DNA from: Citrobacter amalonaticus
GTDB taxonomy: Bacteria > Pseudomonadota > Gammaproteobacteria > Enterobacterales > Enterobacteriaceae
Assembly (NCBI RefSeq): GCF_002918555.1
Contig: NZ_PQMB01000002.1
Coordinates: 1,318,409-1,382,408, forward strand
Length of the DNA stretch: 64,000 nt
Reading direction: 5' to 3'
This document shows, piece by piece, positions 28,523 to 38,369 of the stretch (the first letter of the stretch is position 1; each line of letters starts with the position of its first letter). Below the pieces are notes generated by a model. The model was not told where the DNA came from. It saw only the letters and a list, made by a program, of their open reading frames with translations, and searched no databases. The position numbers and the translations under genes were made by a program.

Positions 28523-29230
28523 ATGAAAGGCTTAAAGTTTTCTATTATTTCGCTGGTTTTCCTTACCGCACCGGCTTCTTTTACACTGCATGCAGCTAAC
28601 TCTGCTGTAGTCAATGTTAAAGGCACATTAACCCCTGCAGCCTGTAATATTAGCGTCACCGGTGCCGCTAATTTTGGCACTATTTCCGTTTCAGCATTAA
28701 AAGAAAACGGCTTAAAACATAAAGGTTATCAACTGGGGATAAAAACCGTTCCTTTTAATATCGCTTGTGATTCTCCAGTGAAAACGGCATTTACGGTAAC
28801 AGCCGATCACCTTGGTGCGGGCAGCACATCTCCAATAGGAGTTAGTATGCCTGATGGTACGGAAACGGGCAAACAGGATGAAAGCTATATCCCTCTCATT
28901 GATGGCAATGGCGAACTGATGGGATATCACAATGTTTTTTTATCGAGCTTTGAGGCCGATAACAACAAATCTATTGACCGTATTTTTTCGGACGACGGCG
29001 GAATGACCTGGAAAAAAATGGCATATCAAGGGGATAACGCTTCATATATCAAAGCAGATGGTGTTAGCAGGTATAGCTGGGCGAACACAGGAGAACTGAC
29101 CTCTCTGGCAACTGAGAATCTGCAGGGTTTATTTCAAGTATCCGCCGCTATTATTCCTGATTATGTAGAAACAATTACTGATGATGTTAGCTTTGATACC
29201 AATACAACGCTGGCAATAGTGTATCTTTAA
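28523..29230 (+). CDS. DUF1120-type fimbrial subunit, operon 3
   Basis: 235 aa from ATG 28523. Signal peptide cut at LHA/ANS. Longer than ordinary pilins and with the DUF1120 pattern (VKGTLTPAACNISVTGAA, FGTISVSAL, PFNIACDSP). This is typical of beta-class chaperone-usher systems, making operon 3 different in kind from 1 and 2. It ends NTTLAIVYL. Confidence 0.8.
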   Translation: MKGLKFSIISLVFLTAPASFTLHAANSAVVNVKGTLTPAACNISVTGAANFGTISVSALKENGLKHKGYQLGIKTVPFNIACDSPVKTAFTVTADHLGAGSTSPIGVSMPDGTETGKQDESYIPLIDGNGELMGYHNVFLSSFEADNNKSIDRIFSDDGGMTWKKMAYQGDNASYIKADGVSRYSWANTGELTSLATENLQGLFQVSAAIIPDYVETITDDVSFDTNTTLAIVYL

Positions 29231-29365
29231 TCTATAAAGACAACCGCATAAATTAAATTATTTTACTCCAGATGATCGCTGATGTTATCTGGAGTATTTC
29301 AAAGCGACAAATTCCCCATTCAGGACATCGCCCCTCTGAATATCAATCTTTTATTAGAGAATGAC

Positions 29366-30112
29366 ATGTGTATTACTAAAAACAATCATTTTGCCTCAAT
29401 CCTGAAGAAGAAAAGAACATCGGTCATGGCCTCCTTATTAGCGACTATTCTCGGGGGATGGCCATTATTTTCTCTGGCGTCGGGGGTTTTGCCAGAAACC
29501 ACGACGGTTATCATCAATGAAGCTCAGAAAGGGGGCAGTATTAATGTCAAGAATACGGAAAACGTGCCGGTACTGCTTTATACCAAAATTGTCGACCTGC
29601 CCGACGATCCTGAACCTGCGCTTTATGTAACCCAACCCGTCGTTCGCCTGGAGCCGGGGCAGACACAACGCGTGCGTTTTGTGCTGAACACAAATACCCC
29701 TCTTGAAGTTGAACATATAAAACGCGTGTATTTTGAAGGTGTGACAGAAAAAAAAGACACCACCAGCGTGGTTGCTATTAGCATCCGCCAGGATTTACCC
29801 GTTCTTATTGTCCCGGGGACTCTCAGGCCTAAACAAAATATGTGGACCGACCTGAACTGGTCCGCGAGCGGCGACAACCTGAAAGTGACGAACACCAGCA
29901 AACAAGTCGTGCGGCTGGTGCCCCAGATAAAATTTTTGCCATCAGGCAGCGAACTGTCACTTGGCAAGAGCTACATCCTGCCGCATGAAACCCTGACGAT
30001 AGCCGTGCCTGCAAATCTGCGTCTGAACGATCAGCGGCAGGTTGAGTTTTCTCCTGTCAGCCGCTACGGATTTGACGTTGGTCTGCAAATATCTACCCTG
30101 GCAGGAAAATAA
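29366..30112 (+). CDS. Periplasmic fimbrial chaperone, operon 3
   Basis: 248 aa from ATG 29366, preferred to an upstream start at 29282 because it gives a shorter pre-signal region. PapD-like fold: TTVIINEAQKGGSINVKNTE, VTQPVVRLEPGQTQRVRFV, VKRVYFEGV-type strand and QDLPVLIVPGTLRP. It lacks the usual DRES motif, as in the long-loop chaperones of beta-class systems. Its TAA directly abuts the usher's GTG start. Confidence 0.88.
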   Translation: MCITKNNHFASILKKKRTSVMASLLATILGGWPLFSLASGVLPETTTVIINEAQKGGSINVKNTENVPVLLYTKIVDLPDDPEPALYVTQPVVRLEPGQTQRVRFVLNTNTPLEVEHIKRVYFEGVTEKKDTTSVVAISIRQDLPVLIVPGTLRPKQNMWTDLNWSASGDNLKVTNTSKQVVRLVPQIKFLPSGSELSLGKSYILPHETLTIAVPANLRLNDQRQVEFSPVSRYGFDVGLQISTLAGK

Positions 30113-32563
30113 GTGGTTACTCAAATTCAGCAATTCCAACGCAGGCTACTGAATACCATTCTGGGACTGACTTTTATCGCGCCATTTGCTCCCGCCGTTG
30201 CCGATACCCCCCCGGCAAACTTCAGCCAAAGCCGCCTGAAGGCGTTGGGCATTGATCCCGGTACTGCTGCCTATTTTTCACAAGGCGCGCGATTCTCACC
30301 GGGCATTAACGAAGTAGAACTTCAGGTTAACGGTAAATCACGGGGTCTGAAGAAAGTGACTTTCGGGCGTGACGGTACACTGTGCGCTGACAGCCATTTT
30401 TTCAGTTCAGCAGCCATCAATCCGCCTTCACGGATGCAGGAAAGTCAGACAGATGCGCCCTGCCCTCCGCTGACTCTGGCATGGCCCGGTGCCAGCATCA
30501 GTTTGCAACCTGAAATTCAGACCGTGGGGGTGGTCGTACCGCCGGAAGCGATACTGAATGAGAATGGCCTGCAGCATTTCCAGCGCGGCGGGACGGCGGC
30601 CTTACTTAACTATTCGGCCTACACCTCACGATTCGAGTCGTATGGGAACCACTCTAACTTCAGCTATCTGAGCATGCAAAATGGCTTCAATGCGGGAGAC
30701 TGGATGGTGCGAGGCGCCCAGAGTCTGCGCAACGGACATGGCGGCAGCCATTTTAATAGCGCTTATATTTATGCCCAAAAAACGCTCGTCAGCAGAAAAC
30801 AACTATTGCAGGCCGGGCAGATTGCTTTTTCAAATTCACTCTTATCGGGCGCGCCCATTGATGGAATTCAGTTATTACCGCAAAGCGCGCTGAGCGATAA
30901 GGGCAGCGGAGCATTGGTTGAGGGTTTTGCTCAGGCCGATCGGTCACGCGTTGAAGTACACCAGAACGGGATCCTGATATATTCCACGCTCGTACCGGCG
31001 GGGCCTTTCACGTTAAGAGACTTACCCCTGTTGAACAGCAGCAGTGACCTGCAACTGACCGTGACCACGCCTTCGGGCCAGGAAGACAAGTCCACCATTG
31101 CCGCCGCATCCTACGCTCTTCGGATACCACAGGCACCAGATACGTGGTCCCTGGCGCTTGGCCGAATGCGTTCAGACAGCGTCAGCGCCGGCTATGACAG
31201 CCCCTGGGTTGCCAGTTTTTCCGATGGGTGGGTAATGTCGCAACAGGTATTACTGCAATATGGCGCTATTGCCGCTTCTGACTATGCGGCAAGCGCGGCA
31301 GGGCTGGCATACAGCCCATGGCAGGATCTCTCCCTGGGCATCGCCGGGGCACTCAGCCAGGATCGTAATCACCATCAGCAAGGAGCCAAAAGCAGCGCTT
31401 CCGCAATCTGGGAGGCGCCACAAAATATCAGTTTGAGCACTGACGTCACTTTATATTCGCCAGGTTACCGGGAACTCAGTGATTCCGTCTCTTCATCCAC
31501 GACGCCTTACAGCCGCAGCAGTGCCGGTTTGCGGATCAACTGGCGTCACGCTTTTGTGGGTAATGTGTCGCTTTCTGGTAGCCAGACGCGTGAGGGGAAC
31601 AGTGATTCAAGTACCCGATGGATGATGGCGAGCTGGAACCGTAAATCAGGCAACATCGACGTCTCGGTGAACTGGCAACGTCAAAGCCACCGCACACGCA
31701 ACTGCTCATTTTCCTATCGTTGCCAAACCGCTGACCGTGACAATTTATTTATTAACCTTAATTTCCCACTTGGCGGGCAAAAAATTAGCAGTTACTACCG
31801 GGACAGTGACGGGGCATCCGTCGCAGGCGTTCGCACAGGCAATAATCTGACTGATAACGGTAGCTGGTCGCTGGCTGCGGAACGCAATTTACACCAACAG
31901 CAATACAACTCCCTGTCTGGCGATGTAAATGGAAACCTGCACTACACCACGGCAGGGCTTTATGGGGCAATAGCTGAAAACCATTCCCGGACCTATTCTG
32001 GCACCCTTTCCGGCGGCGTCCTTGTACATCAGGGAGGGATGACATTTTCCCCCCATAAAGTGAATGACACATTCGGACTCGTATTGGTGTCCCCTGCCAT
32101 CAGCGGTGTTGAAATCACGACGCCGAAAGGGAAAGTATGGACCGACTGGCGAGGTATGGCCGTAGTGCCCAGCCTGCCCCCCTATGGCACAGGAAAAATC
32201 GTCGTGAATACGGAACGGTTGCCAGAAAATATTGATGTGAGCAACGGATTACAGCAGGTCGTTGCCGGACACGGTGCGGTGACACACACGCGATTCGCGT
32301 TGCAGAAAACGCGTAACGGCTTACTGAAGATATACACGCAAGAGGGTCTTCTGCTGCCTAAAGGAAGTGCCATTACAACCGAAGAGGGAAGCTATGTGAC
32401 AACAGCGGTGGATGCCGGAACGGTATTTATCAGCGATCTTGATGATGTCCGCCCGCTTTTCGCTCACTGGCAGAACACGCGCTGTCGTCTGTTTTATCAG
32501 ATACCAGAGAAGCCCCGGCAAAATATCGCCTATGAAACCCTCAATGCAACCTGTAAGTCATAA
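30113..32563 (+). CDS. Outer-membrane fimbrial usher, operon 3
   Basis: 816 aa starting at a GTG immediately after the chaperone stop, with AGGA 7 bases upstream. A signal-like N-terminus ends near AVA/DTP, then the usher domain (LKALGIDPGTAAYFSQ), barrel and plug (LVPAGPFTLRDLPLL) and C-terminal domain with cysteines. Assembly pore for the DUF1120-type pilus. Confidence 0.92.
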   Translation: MVTQIQQFQRRLLNTILGLTFIAPFAPAVADTPPANFSQSRLKALGIDPGTAAYFSQGARFSPGINEVELQVNGKSRGLKKVTFGRDGTLCADSHFFSSAAINPPSRMQESQTDAPCPPLTLAWPGASISLQPEIQTVGVVVPPEAILNENGLQHFQRGGTAALLNYSAYTSRFESYGNHSNFSYLSMQNGFNAGDWMVRGAQSLRNGHGGSHFNSAYIYAQKTLVSRKQLLQAGQIAFSNSLLSGAPIDGIQLLPQSALSDKGSGALVEGFAQADRSRVEVHQNGILIYSTLVPAGPFTLRDLPLLNSSSDLQLTVTTPSGQEDKSTIAAASYALRIPQAPDTWSLALGRMRSDSVSAGYDSPWVASFSDGWVMSQQVLLQYGAIAASDYAASAAGLAYSPWQDLSLGIAGALSQDRNHHQQGAKSSASAIWEAPQNISLSTDVTLYSPGYRELSDSVSSSTTPYSRSSAGLRINWRHAFVGNVSLSGSQTREGNSDSSTRWMMASWNRKSGNIDVSVNWQRQSHRTRNCSFSYRCQTADRDNLFINLNFPLGGQKISSYYRDSDGASVAGVRTGNNLTDNGSWSLAAERNLHQQQYNSLSGDVNGNLHYTTAGLYGAIAENHSRTYSGTLSGGVLVHQGGMTFSPHKVNDTFGLVLVSPAISGVEITTPKGKVWTDWRGMAVVPSLPPYGTGKIVVNTERLPENIDVSNGLQQVVAGHGAVTHTRFALQKTRNGLLKIYTQEGLLLPKGSAITTEEGSYVTTAVDAGTVFISDLDDVRPLFAHWQNTRCRLFYQIPEKPRQNIAYETLNATCKS

Positions 32564-32580
32564 AGAACAGGAGAGAAAAG

Positions 32581-33117
32581 ATGAACGGTAAAATCAGTCG
32601 GCTTGTTCTGATACTGATAGTAGGCCTGATGACCAGAAACAGTCTGGCTAATGACTGTCAACTGATAGTCTCCCCTACGGATATCCAGTTAGGTAACCCG
32701 ATTTACTCAGCAACACGCGATGATCTCTTTACTACACAGGAGCTGACCGTGATCGCCAGATGCCCCGCTAATCGGCCAATAAGCATCCTGTTCGACGGCC
32801 TGTCAGATGGCGTCGATTTTCGCTTTGGTCACGCAGGCAAGATGCAGCTAACGTTGAAATCGGCAAAATATAATCGAGTGGGAACGGAAGTGCTGATCGG
32901 TTCGCCGCATTCAGGCGAACAGCGGCTCGCCATTGGAACGCCCGCAATATTAACGCCTGGAACTCAAGTCACCTCGCTTGCGCAAAACGGACAATCTGTC
33001 GATGAGCATCTGCTGACCCTCGAATTATCACTGGGATTCCCGGCGCTGGAAACGTATAGCAAAATTCGCGATCGGACTGAAATGTCCGCTCAGATACGTA
33101 TGAAAGCTCAACAGTAA
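32581..33117 (+). CDS. Minor/tip fimbrial subunit, operon 3
   Basis: 178 aa, AGGAGAG before the ATG. Signal peptide cut at SLA/NDC, then a cysteine directly at the mature N-terminus (NDCQLIVSPTDIQLG) and a second in VIARCPANRP. A single-domain pilin-like protein, too small for a two-domain adhesin, so a tip or terminating subunit. Last gene of the operon, followed by a GC-rich hairpin. Confidence 0.75.
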   Translation: MNGKISRLVLILIVGLMTRNSLANDCQLIVSPTDIQLGNPIYSATRDDLFTTQELTVIARCPANRPISILFDGLSDGVDFRFGHAGKMQLTLKSAKYNRVGTEVLIGSPHSGEQRLAIGTPAILTPGTQVTSLAQNGQSVDEHLLTLELSLGFPALETYSKIRDRTEMSAQIRMKAQQ

Positions 33118-33122
33118 AGGCG

Positions 33123-33141
33123 GCGGGGGGAAATCCCCCGC
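33123..33141 (+). terminator. Terminator-like hairpin after fimbrial operon 3
   Basis: Perfect GCGGGGG/CCCCCGC arms with a short loop; no strong T-run. Confidence 0.5.
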
Positions 33142-33244
33142 TAACCTTTACCTTCCCCCTTTTGCCGGGTCATAAGCTTTTACGTTTACCTTCCCTCTGG
33201 CTTTTTCAAGTAATCTTGAACAAGATGCCAACGGGAACAGATCA

Positions 33245-33781
33245 ATGAACATCGTTAACGCAGAAGAAAAGCACATCCCCGCCATACGCGAGATCTATGC
33301 CCATCATGTTATTCACGGAACCGCCAGCTTTGAAACCGTCCCCCCTGATACCAGCGAGATGCTTGCGCGCCTGAGAAAGATCCGTAGTCAGGGGTTGCCG
33401 TGGGTTGTTGCGCTACAGGAAGAAAAGGTCATAGGTTATTGTTATCTCACCCGCTACCGTGAACGCTACGCCTACCGGCATACCCTCGAAGATTCGATTT
33501 ATATCGACCCGGCTGCGCAGCGTCAGGGCGTGGGAAAAGCGTTGCTGTGCCATGTCATTGCATGGGCTATCACTCACGGCTACCGGCAGATGATTGCCAA
33601 CGTCGGCGACAGCAATAATCAAGGCTCGCTGAAAGTTCATCAGCAACTCGGATTCACGAAAACAGGTACGCTGAAAGACATTGGCTTCAAGCATGGTCGC
33701 TGGCTCGACACGGTACTGCTGCAACGAAATCTGGGCGAAGGAAACAGCACGCTGCCCCCGGATTCAGATATCGTGCTCTGA
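33245..33781 (+). CDS. GNAT acetyltransferase, PAT/ArsN1-like
   Basis: 178 aa. Matches the phosphinothricin acetyltransferase class: REIYAHHVIHGTASFE, WVVALQEEKVIGYCYLTRYR, EDSIYIDPAAQRQGVGKALL (with the acetyl-CoA loop Q-R-Q-G-V-G-K) and NQGSLKVHQQLGFTKTG. Members acetylate the amino group of phosphinothricin, methionine sulfone or, in the ArsN1 group, the arsenical antibiotic arsinothricin. The neighbouring, convergent arsRBC operon favours ArsN1, but this is inference. The C-terminus extends about 10 residues past the usual end. Confidence 0.8.
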   Translation: MNIVNAEEKHIPAIREIYAHHVIHGTASFETVPPDTSEMLARLRKIRSQGLPWVVALQEEKVIGYCYLTRYRERYAYRHTLEDSIYIDPAAQRQGVGKALLCHVIAWAITHGYRQMIANVGDSNNQGSLKVHQQLGFTKTGTLKDIGFKHGRWLDTVLLQRNLGEGNSTLPPDSDIVL

Positions 33782-33790
33782 GGCAGGAAT

Positions 33791-33810
33791 AAGGGGGCAT
33801 TTTGCCCCTT
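33791..33810. terminator. Bidirectional terminator between the acetyltransferase and arsC
   Basis: Arms AAGGGG(G)CA/TGCCCCTT around TTT, serving both convergent genes. Confidence 0.6.
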
Positions 33811-33815
33811 CATGT

Positions 33816-34241
33816 TTATTTCAGTCGCTTACCGCCATCATCAACCACTTTCTCGCCATCTTCTTTAGCGAACGCGCCTTTTTGTGCGTCCGGGAGAATA
33901 TCCAGCACCACTTCTGAAGGACGACACAGGCGGGTTCCCAGCGGTGTCACCACAATCGGACGGTTGATCAGGATCGGGTATTGCAGCATAAAGTCGATTA
34001 GCCGATCGTCAGTAAAGCGGTCTTCGGCAAGCCCTGACGTTTCATACGGCTCAACGTTTTTACGCAGTAAAGCCCGGACTGAGAGCCCCATATCTGCAAT
34101 GAGTTTGACCAGTTCATCGCGTGAAGGTGGAGTTTCAAGATAATGAATTACGGTCGGCTCAATACCGCTGTTGCGGATCATCTCCAGCGTGTTACGCGAC
34201 GTGCCGCAGGCCGGGTTGTGATAAATGGTGATATTGCTCAT
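33816..34241 (-). CDS. arsC: Arsenate reductase (glutaredoxin-dependent)
   Basis: 141 aa, the usual length of R773/E. coli-type ArsC. Active-site cysteine in ITIYHNPACGTSRNTLEMI (C12) and the three arginines in the expected places, including RKNVEPYET and NRPIVVTPLGTRLCRPSE. Reduces arsenate to arsenite for export by ArsB. Third gene of arsR-arsB-arsC, 12 bases after arsB. Confidence 0.96.
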   Translation of the reverse strand: MSNITIYHNPACGTSRNTLEMIRNSGIEPTVIHYLETPPSRDELVKLIADMGLSVRALLRKNVEPYETSGLAEDRFTDDRLIDFMLQYPILINRPIVVTPLGTRLCRPSEVVLDILPDAQKGAFAKEDGEKVVDDGGKRLK

Positions 34242-34253
34242 ATCAGTATCTCA

Positions 34254-35543
34254 TTACAAAGTGAAAGAGAGACGTAGCGCCAGCGCGGCCAGCGTAACAA
34301 ACAGCACAGGCAGAGTCATGACAATCCCGGTGCGGAAGTAATCCCCCCAGGCGATCGTCATATTCTTTTGTGAGAGTACGTGCAACCAGAGCAGCGTTGC
34401 CAGGCTGCCAATCGGTGTAATTTTCGGCCCCAGATCGCAGCCAATCACATTGGCATAAATCATCGCTTCTTTGATAACGCCTGACGCGGCGCTGCCATCA
34501 ATAGACAGCGCGCCAACCAGCACGGTTGGCATGTTGTTCATGATGGAAGAGAGGAATGCGGTCAGGAATCCGGTACCCAGCGTCGCGGCCCAGAGTCCGT
34601 TATCCGCCAGCACGTTCAGCACGCCAGAAAGATATTCCGTTAGCCCGGCGTTGCGCAGACCATAAACCACCAGATACATCCCCAGCGAGAAGATGACGAT
34701 CTGCCAGGGCGCACCACGCAGCACCTTGCCGGTGTTAATGGCATGACCGCGCTTAGCGACCGCAAACAGGATCGCCGCCCCCACCGCCGCAATGGCGCTG
34801 ACAGGAATACCGAGAGGTTCGAGGACGAAAAACCCTACCAGCAGGAGAAGCAAAACTATCCAGCCGGTACGGAACGTCGCGGGATCTTTAATCGCTTGTG
34901 TCGGTGTTTTCAGGAGGGCCAGATCGTAAGTTGACGGGATATCTTTGCGAAAAAACAGGTGCAGCATGACCAGCGTGGCAACAATGGCGGCGATATCGAC
35001 CGGCACCATCACCGACGCATACTCAGTGAATCCCAGCCCGAAGAAGTCTGCGGAAACAATGTTAACCAGATTCGACACGATAAGCGGCAGGCTGGCCGTA
35101 TCAGCAATAAATCCGGCTGCCATAACGAATGCTAATGTGGTGCCTTTGCTGAAACCTAATGCCAGCAGAATGGCAATGACTATCGGTGTCAGAATTAACG
35201 CCGCGCCATCGTTGGCGAACAGCGCCGCTACCGCGGCACCGAGCAAAACGATCCAGGTAAACAGCAAACGGCCATGACCGTTGCCCCAACGGGAAACGTG
35301 CAGCGCCGCCCATTCGAAAAACCCGGATTCATCCAGAAGCAGGCTGATAATAATGACGGCAATAAACGTTGCCGTCGCATTCCAGACGATATTCCACACC
35401 ACGGGGATATCGCCAGGGTGTACAACGCCAGAAAGCAACGCCAGTACCGCGCCGAGGGTCGCACTCCAGCCGATCCCTAATCCTTTCGGCTGCCAGATAA
35501 CCAAAACGATGGTCAGGACAAAAATAGCACCTGCCAGTAACAT
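34254..35543 (-). CDS. arsB: Arsenite efflux membrane protein
   Basis: 429 aa, about 12 membrane segments, ArsB family ([45 protein letters not shown]). Exports arsenite and antimonite by exchange for protons. The site CCGGAGG precedes the ATG. Lies 118 bases after arsR. Confidence 0.97.
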   Translation of the reverse strand: MLLAGAIFVLTIVLVIWQPKGLGIGWSATLGAVLALLSGVVHPGDIPVVWNIVWNATATFIAVIIISLLLDESGFFEWAALHVSRWGNGHGRLLFTWIVLLGAAVAALFANDGAALILTPIVIAILLALGFSKGTTLAFVMAAGFIADTASLPLIVSNLVNIVSADFFGLGFTEYASVMVPVDIAAIVATLVMLHLFFRKDIPSTYDLALLKTPTQAIKDPATFRTGWIVLLLLLVGFFVLEPLGIPVSAIAAVGAAILFAVAKRGHAINTGKVLRGAPWQIVIFSLGMYLVVYGLRNAGLTEYLSGVLNVLADNGLWAATLGTGFLTAFLSSIMNNMPTVLVGALSIDGSAASGVIKEAMIYANVIGCDLGPKITPIGSLATLLWLHVLSQKNMTIAWGDYFRTGIVMTLPVLFVTLAALALRLSFTL

Positions 35544-35661
35544 AAAACCTCCGGATAGGGCAAATGAGCCGCCTTATATGCAAAAAATTAAATCGCCAGC
35601 GCTAACATGTTCATCTTTAACCCATTACATTCGTTAAATCATATATGTTAAGGTAAAATTT

Positions 35662-36012
35662 TCAGATGCAAACATCCTTGCCGTTACCAGAGCAGTTTGC
35701 CGATACCAGCTTACGGGCGATAGCCTGTACGTCGTCCTGCTGGCTTAACCATGCTTGCTCAATCACCTGAGCAGCCCACGAAGGAATATGCGGAGATAAA
35801 CGGTAATGAACCCACTTACCCTGCTTGCGATCCAGCAACAGACCATTTTCCCGCAGCATTGCCAGATGACGGGAGATCTTCGGCTGTGACTGTCCCAGCG
35901 CGGTGCAAAGATCGCACACGCACAGTTCTCCCATCTCCCTGAGCAGCAGCACGATACCCAGACGGGTTTCATCAGACAGGTTTTTGAAAAGTTGTAAGGT
36001 AGTGAGTGCCAT
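35662..36012 (-). CDS. arsR: Arsenic-responsive repressor
   Basis: 116 aa SmtB/ArsR winged helix. The arsenite-binding motif is present as CVCDLC (near residues 32-37) directly before the recognition helix (QSQPKISRHLAMLRENGLL). A C-terminal cysteine pair is also visible. Represses the ars operon until arsenite binds. Confidence 0.96.
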   Translation of the reverse strand: MALTTLQLFKNLSDETRLGIVLLLREMGELCVCDLCTALGQSQPKISRHLAMLRENGLLLDRKQGKWVHYRLSPHIPSWAAQVIEQAWLSQQDDVQAIARKLVSANCSGNGKDVCI

Positions 36013-36070
36013 TATGATGCCCCCTGTTCTTTTGGCATCAGGATACTCTTTAAATCAATAAACTCAACAT

Positions 36071-36094
36071 ACATATTTGTTAAAGCGTATATGT
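36071..36094. promoter_or_regulatory. Probable ArsR operator
   Basis: Inverted repeat ACATAT (36071-36076) and ATATGT (36089-36094) about 60 bases upstream of the arsR start, in an AT-rich promoter-like stretch. Confidence 0.5.
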
Positions 36095-36218
36095 CTATAA
36101 ATTCCACTTTGTCAGATTTACAGCGTGAAATGAGCTTAACGACGATGGGCCCATGACGTCACCTTTTGGCGGATGGGTTCATGGACCCGGATGTTATTTC
36201 ATTTTAAGCGGCCACGGC

Positions 36219-36635
36219 TTACGGACATGTCCAGGAGGCGGTTACGGTAGCCGATTTGGTACCAGGTTGAGCCGTTGGAGACAGATATAAGCCAAACGTG
36301 AGAGGTAGCGTGTACAATTGCACCTGTGTTGTCGGTAGGTTATTAACATATAAGCTCGTTGATTGTGTTACGTTGTTCGCTGCTATCCGAACCGGTATAT
36401 TGTTTCTGTTCACAGTATATTGTATTAGTTCATTGGAATGAGTGACCTGGCCTGCAGTTAACGGTCCGATTGTTATTTGATCGGGGAAAGTTATTGAGTT
36501 CGTTATATAATTATGAGCGATTACGCTATTAGTATCAGAATACGTTCGGTCGGATACCTGAATATTATTCGAGGTAACAAGGACTGTTGTCTCAAAGGTG
36601 TTTATATACAACGGCATTGTAGTAAAACCACACAT
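36219..36635 (-). pseudogene. C-terminal remnant of a fimbrial subunit or adhesin
   Basis: 138 codons with no signal peptide, beginning with a cysteine-containing beta segment ([17 protein letters not shown]) and ending in pilin style (GTKSATVTASWTCP). An in-frame stop lies five codons upstream, and the frame continues protein-like only up to it. The likely explanation is the surviving C-terminal half of a pilus-related gene that lost its N-terminus. It may still be expressed, but without a signal peptide it could not be exported. Confidence 0.5.
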
Positions 36636-36835
36636 CCATGGCTTGCGCTAATTGAGCGGCGCTGTCGTTTTGACCGAAAACCCGCCAGGCGGATCCGCGT
36701 TTGAACTCAGCGCTGAAATGCCTTCTTTTCATGAAGTCGCCGGTGTTGCTATGAGGTGAACATATCTCCTCTGTTCAGATGGCCAGTTTCAGTGCGCCAC
36801 GACAGGTGTTCTACGTCGTGGCTATGAGCAAACGA

Positions 36836-37726
36836 CTATTTAAAAAATGACATATAATCACCAGGAACTGTCCCTGTCACTCGTTTAAAGGCGTGATAAA
36901 ATCCTGATATAGATTCATAGCCAACACGGTTGTAAACATCTTCAGTTTTAATACCTCTACTGAGCAGGTTTAAGGCGACATATATTCTTAGTTTGCTTAA
37001 TACCAGATTCGGTGTGTAGCCTGTTACTTTTAGCATCCGGCGAATAAATGTCGAACGTGACATATATGTGAAGCGAGCCATATCATCCAGTGACCATGAA
37101 TGATCGGGATTGTCTACTATAGCAATTATCAATTTTGCCAAAGGTTCATCGTTAGCTGCATTTAGTAAATTAAAATCAACTTCATATAAGGAGGGTGATT
37201 CACTGACAACATAATGCAAAATTGCATCAGTCAGATGATTGATGATAGGATTATTTTCATCGGAGGATACGTTTACCTCAATTTTCAGTAATTCGAACAG
37301 GGCTAGTATTTTATTGCTGGCACTGTCTTTGTTTTTAATTAAAAAAACATCCGGGAGCAATGCAAAGAGTAACTGACTGGCGACAGACTGTGGTTTTATA
37401 AAACCACAAAGCAGGTCAGTGGCATTATCAGATGAACCTTCAATCTTAAGCATCTGTTTGCGGGGTAAATCATCAATGCTTGTATCAGACGAGGATGTCA
37501 GGAAAAAAGGGAAATCATTAAAAAAGAAAAGAATATCTCCTTTCTCCAGCATTATGCGTGGGTGTTGGTTAAATAAATCTAACCAGCATTCTCCTCCCAG
37601 TACGATATGGAAGCTTGATTCTCCGTAAGAGTACGTTGATGCTTTCCATTCGTGGCAATACCTGCCGAGGTGGAAGACGGATGTTTTTGCCTCGCCTTCT
37701 TTGAGCAGCCAGCCTGAAGTATTCAT
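36836..37726 (-). CDS. AraC-family regulator with cupin domain
   Basis: 296 aa. N-terminal cupin of the AraC-binding type (SSFHIVLGGECWLDLF, LEKGDILFFFNDFPFFL). C-terminal double HTH (WSLDDMARFTYMSRSTFIRRM, then GYESISGFYHAFKRVTG). No ligand motif is clear. Divergent from dctR across about 110 bases; could control the flanking acid genes or be unrelated. It does not resemble GadX or GadW in its N-terminus. Confidence 0.85.
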   Translation of the reverse strand: MNTSGWLLKEGEAKTSVFHLGRYCHEWKASTYSYGESSFHIVLGGECWLDLFNQHPRIMLEKGDILFFFNDFPFFLTSSSDTSIDDLPRKQMLKIEGSSDNATDLLCGFIKPQSVASQLLFALLPDVFLIKNKDSASNKILALFELLKIEVNVSSDENNPIINHLTDAILHYVVSESPSLYEVDFNLLNAANDEPLAKLIIAIVDNPDHSWSLDDMARFTYMSRSTFIRRMLKVTGYTPNLVLSKLRIYVALNLLSRGIKTEDVYNRVGYESISGFYHAFKRVTGTVPGDYMSFFK

Positions 37727-37838
37727 ATATTCACCAATATTGTCAGTAGATGGCTGATTTTGAAACGATGTTGTATAGATAGTTTACCCGAGTAACTATA
37801 AGATTTGTTAATCAAAGCAATCATTGCAGGAGAGGATA

Positions 37839-38369
37839 GTGTTTCTGGTATTTACTAAAGATAGTATATTGTTGCAGGCTATTCATTATCTTATAAATAA
37901 AGATAATATAATTCATATTCAACGAGTTGAAGATCTCAGTGCTGTACAGGAGAGTAATGCGAAGGTGATAATCGATATGCTAAACAATAATATCCTCCAT
38001 ACCAGCATAGCTTATCAACTTGAAAAAATTAAACCCGCCAAAATCATTATATTTTCTCCGTTTAGAATTAAAAGATGCTTTGGTGATATCCCTGTTATTT
38101 TTGTTAATCGAAACATATCGCTGGTTAATTTTATTGATCTGCTGAACTGCAAAGAAAATTATACTATTGCTCCCGAACTATCGTTTTCTCACAGGCAGCA
38201 TCAAATTATAACCTATATCCTGCAGCAAAAGTCGAGTAATTTAATTGCTGAGGAAATGAAAATTTCACTTAAGACATATTATTGTCATAAGTATAATATC
38301 ATGTTACTGCTTAAACTCAGGAAAATGAGTGACTTAGTACGGCATAAGATATCATGCTATTTGCAATGA
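37839..38369 (+). CDS. dctR: DctR (YhiF)-like LuxR-family regulator
   Basis: 176 aa from GTG 37839, preceded by GCAGGAG at 6 bases, giving exactly the length of E. coli DctR. An upstream TTG at 37824 is in frame. Resembles DctR throughout: VFLVFTKDSILL, AKIIIFSPFRIKRCFGDIPV, SLKTYYCHKYNIM, RKMSDLVRHKI. In E. coli this gene belongs to the acid-fitness island next to slp and is linked to GadE-controlled genes. Here it borders the urease-containing version of that island. Confidence 0.85.
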   Translation: MFLVFTKDSILLQAIHYLINKDNIIHIQRVEDLSAVQESNAKVIIDMLNNNILHTSIAYQLEKIKPAKIIIFSPFRIKRCFGDIPVIFVNRNISLVNFIDLLNCKENYTIAPELSFSHRQHQIITYILQQKSSNLIAEEMKISLKTYYCHKYNIMLLLKLRKMSDLVRHKISCYLQ

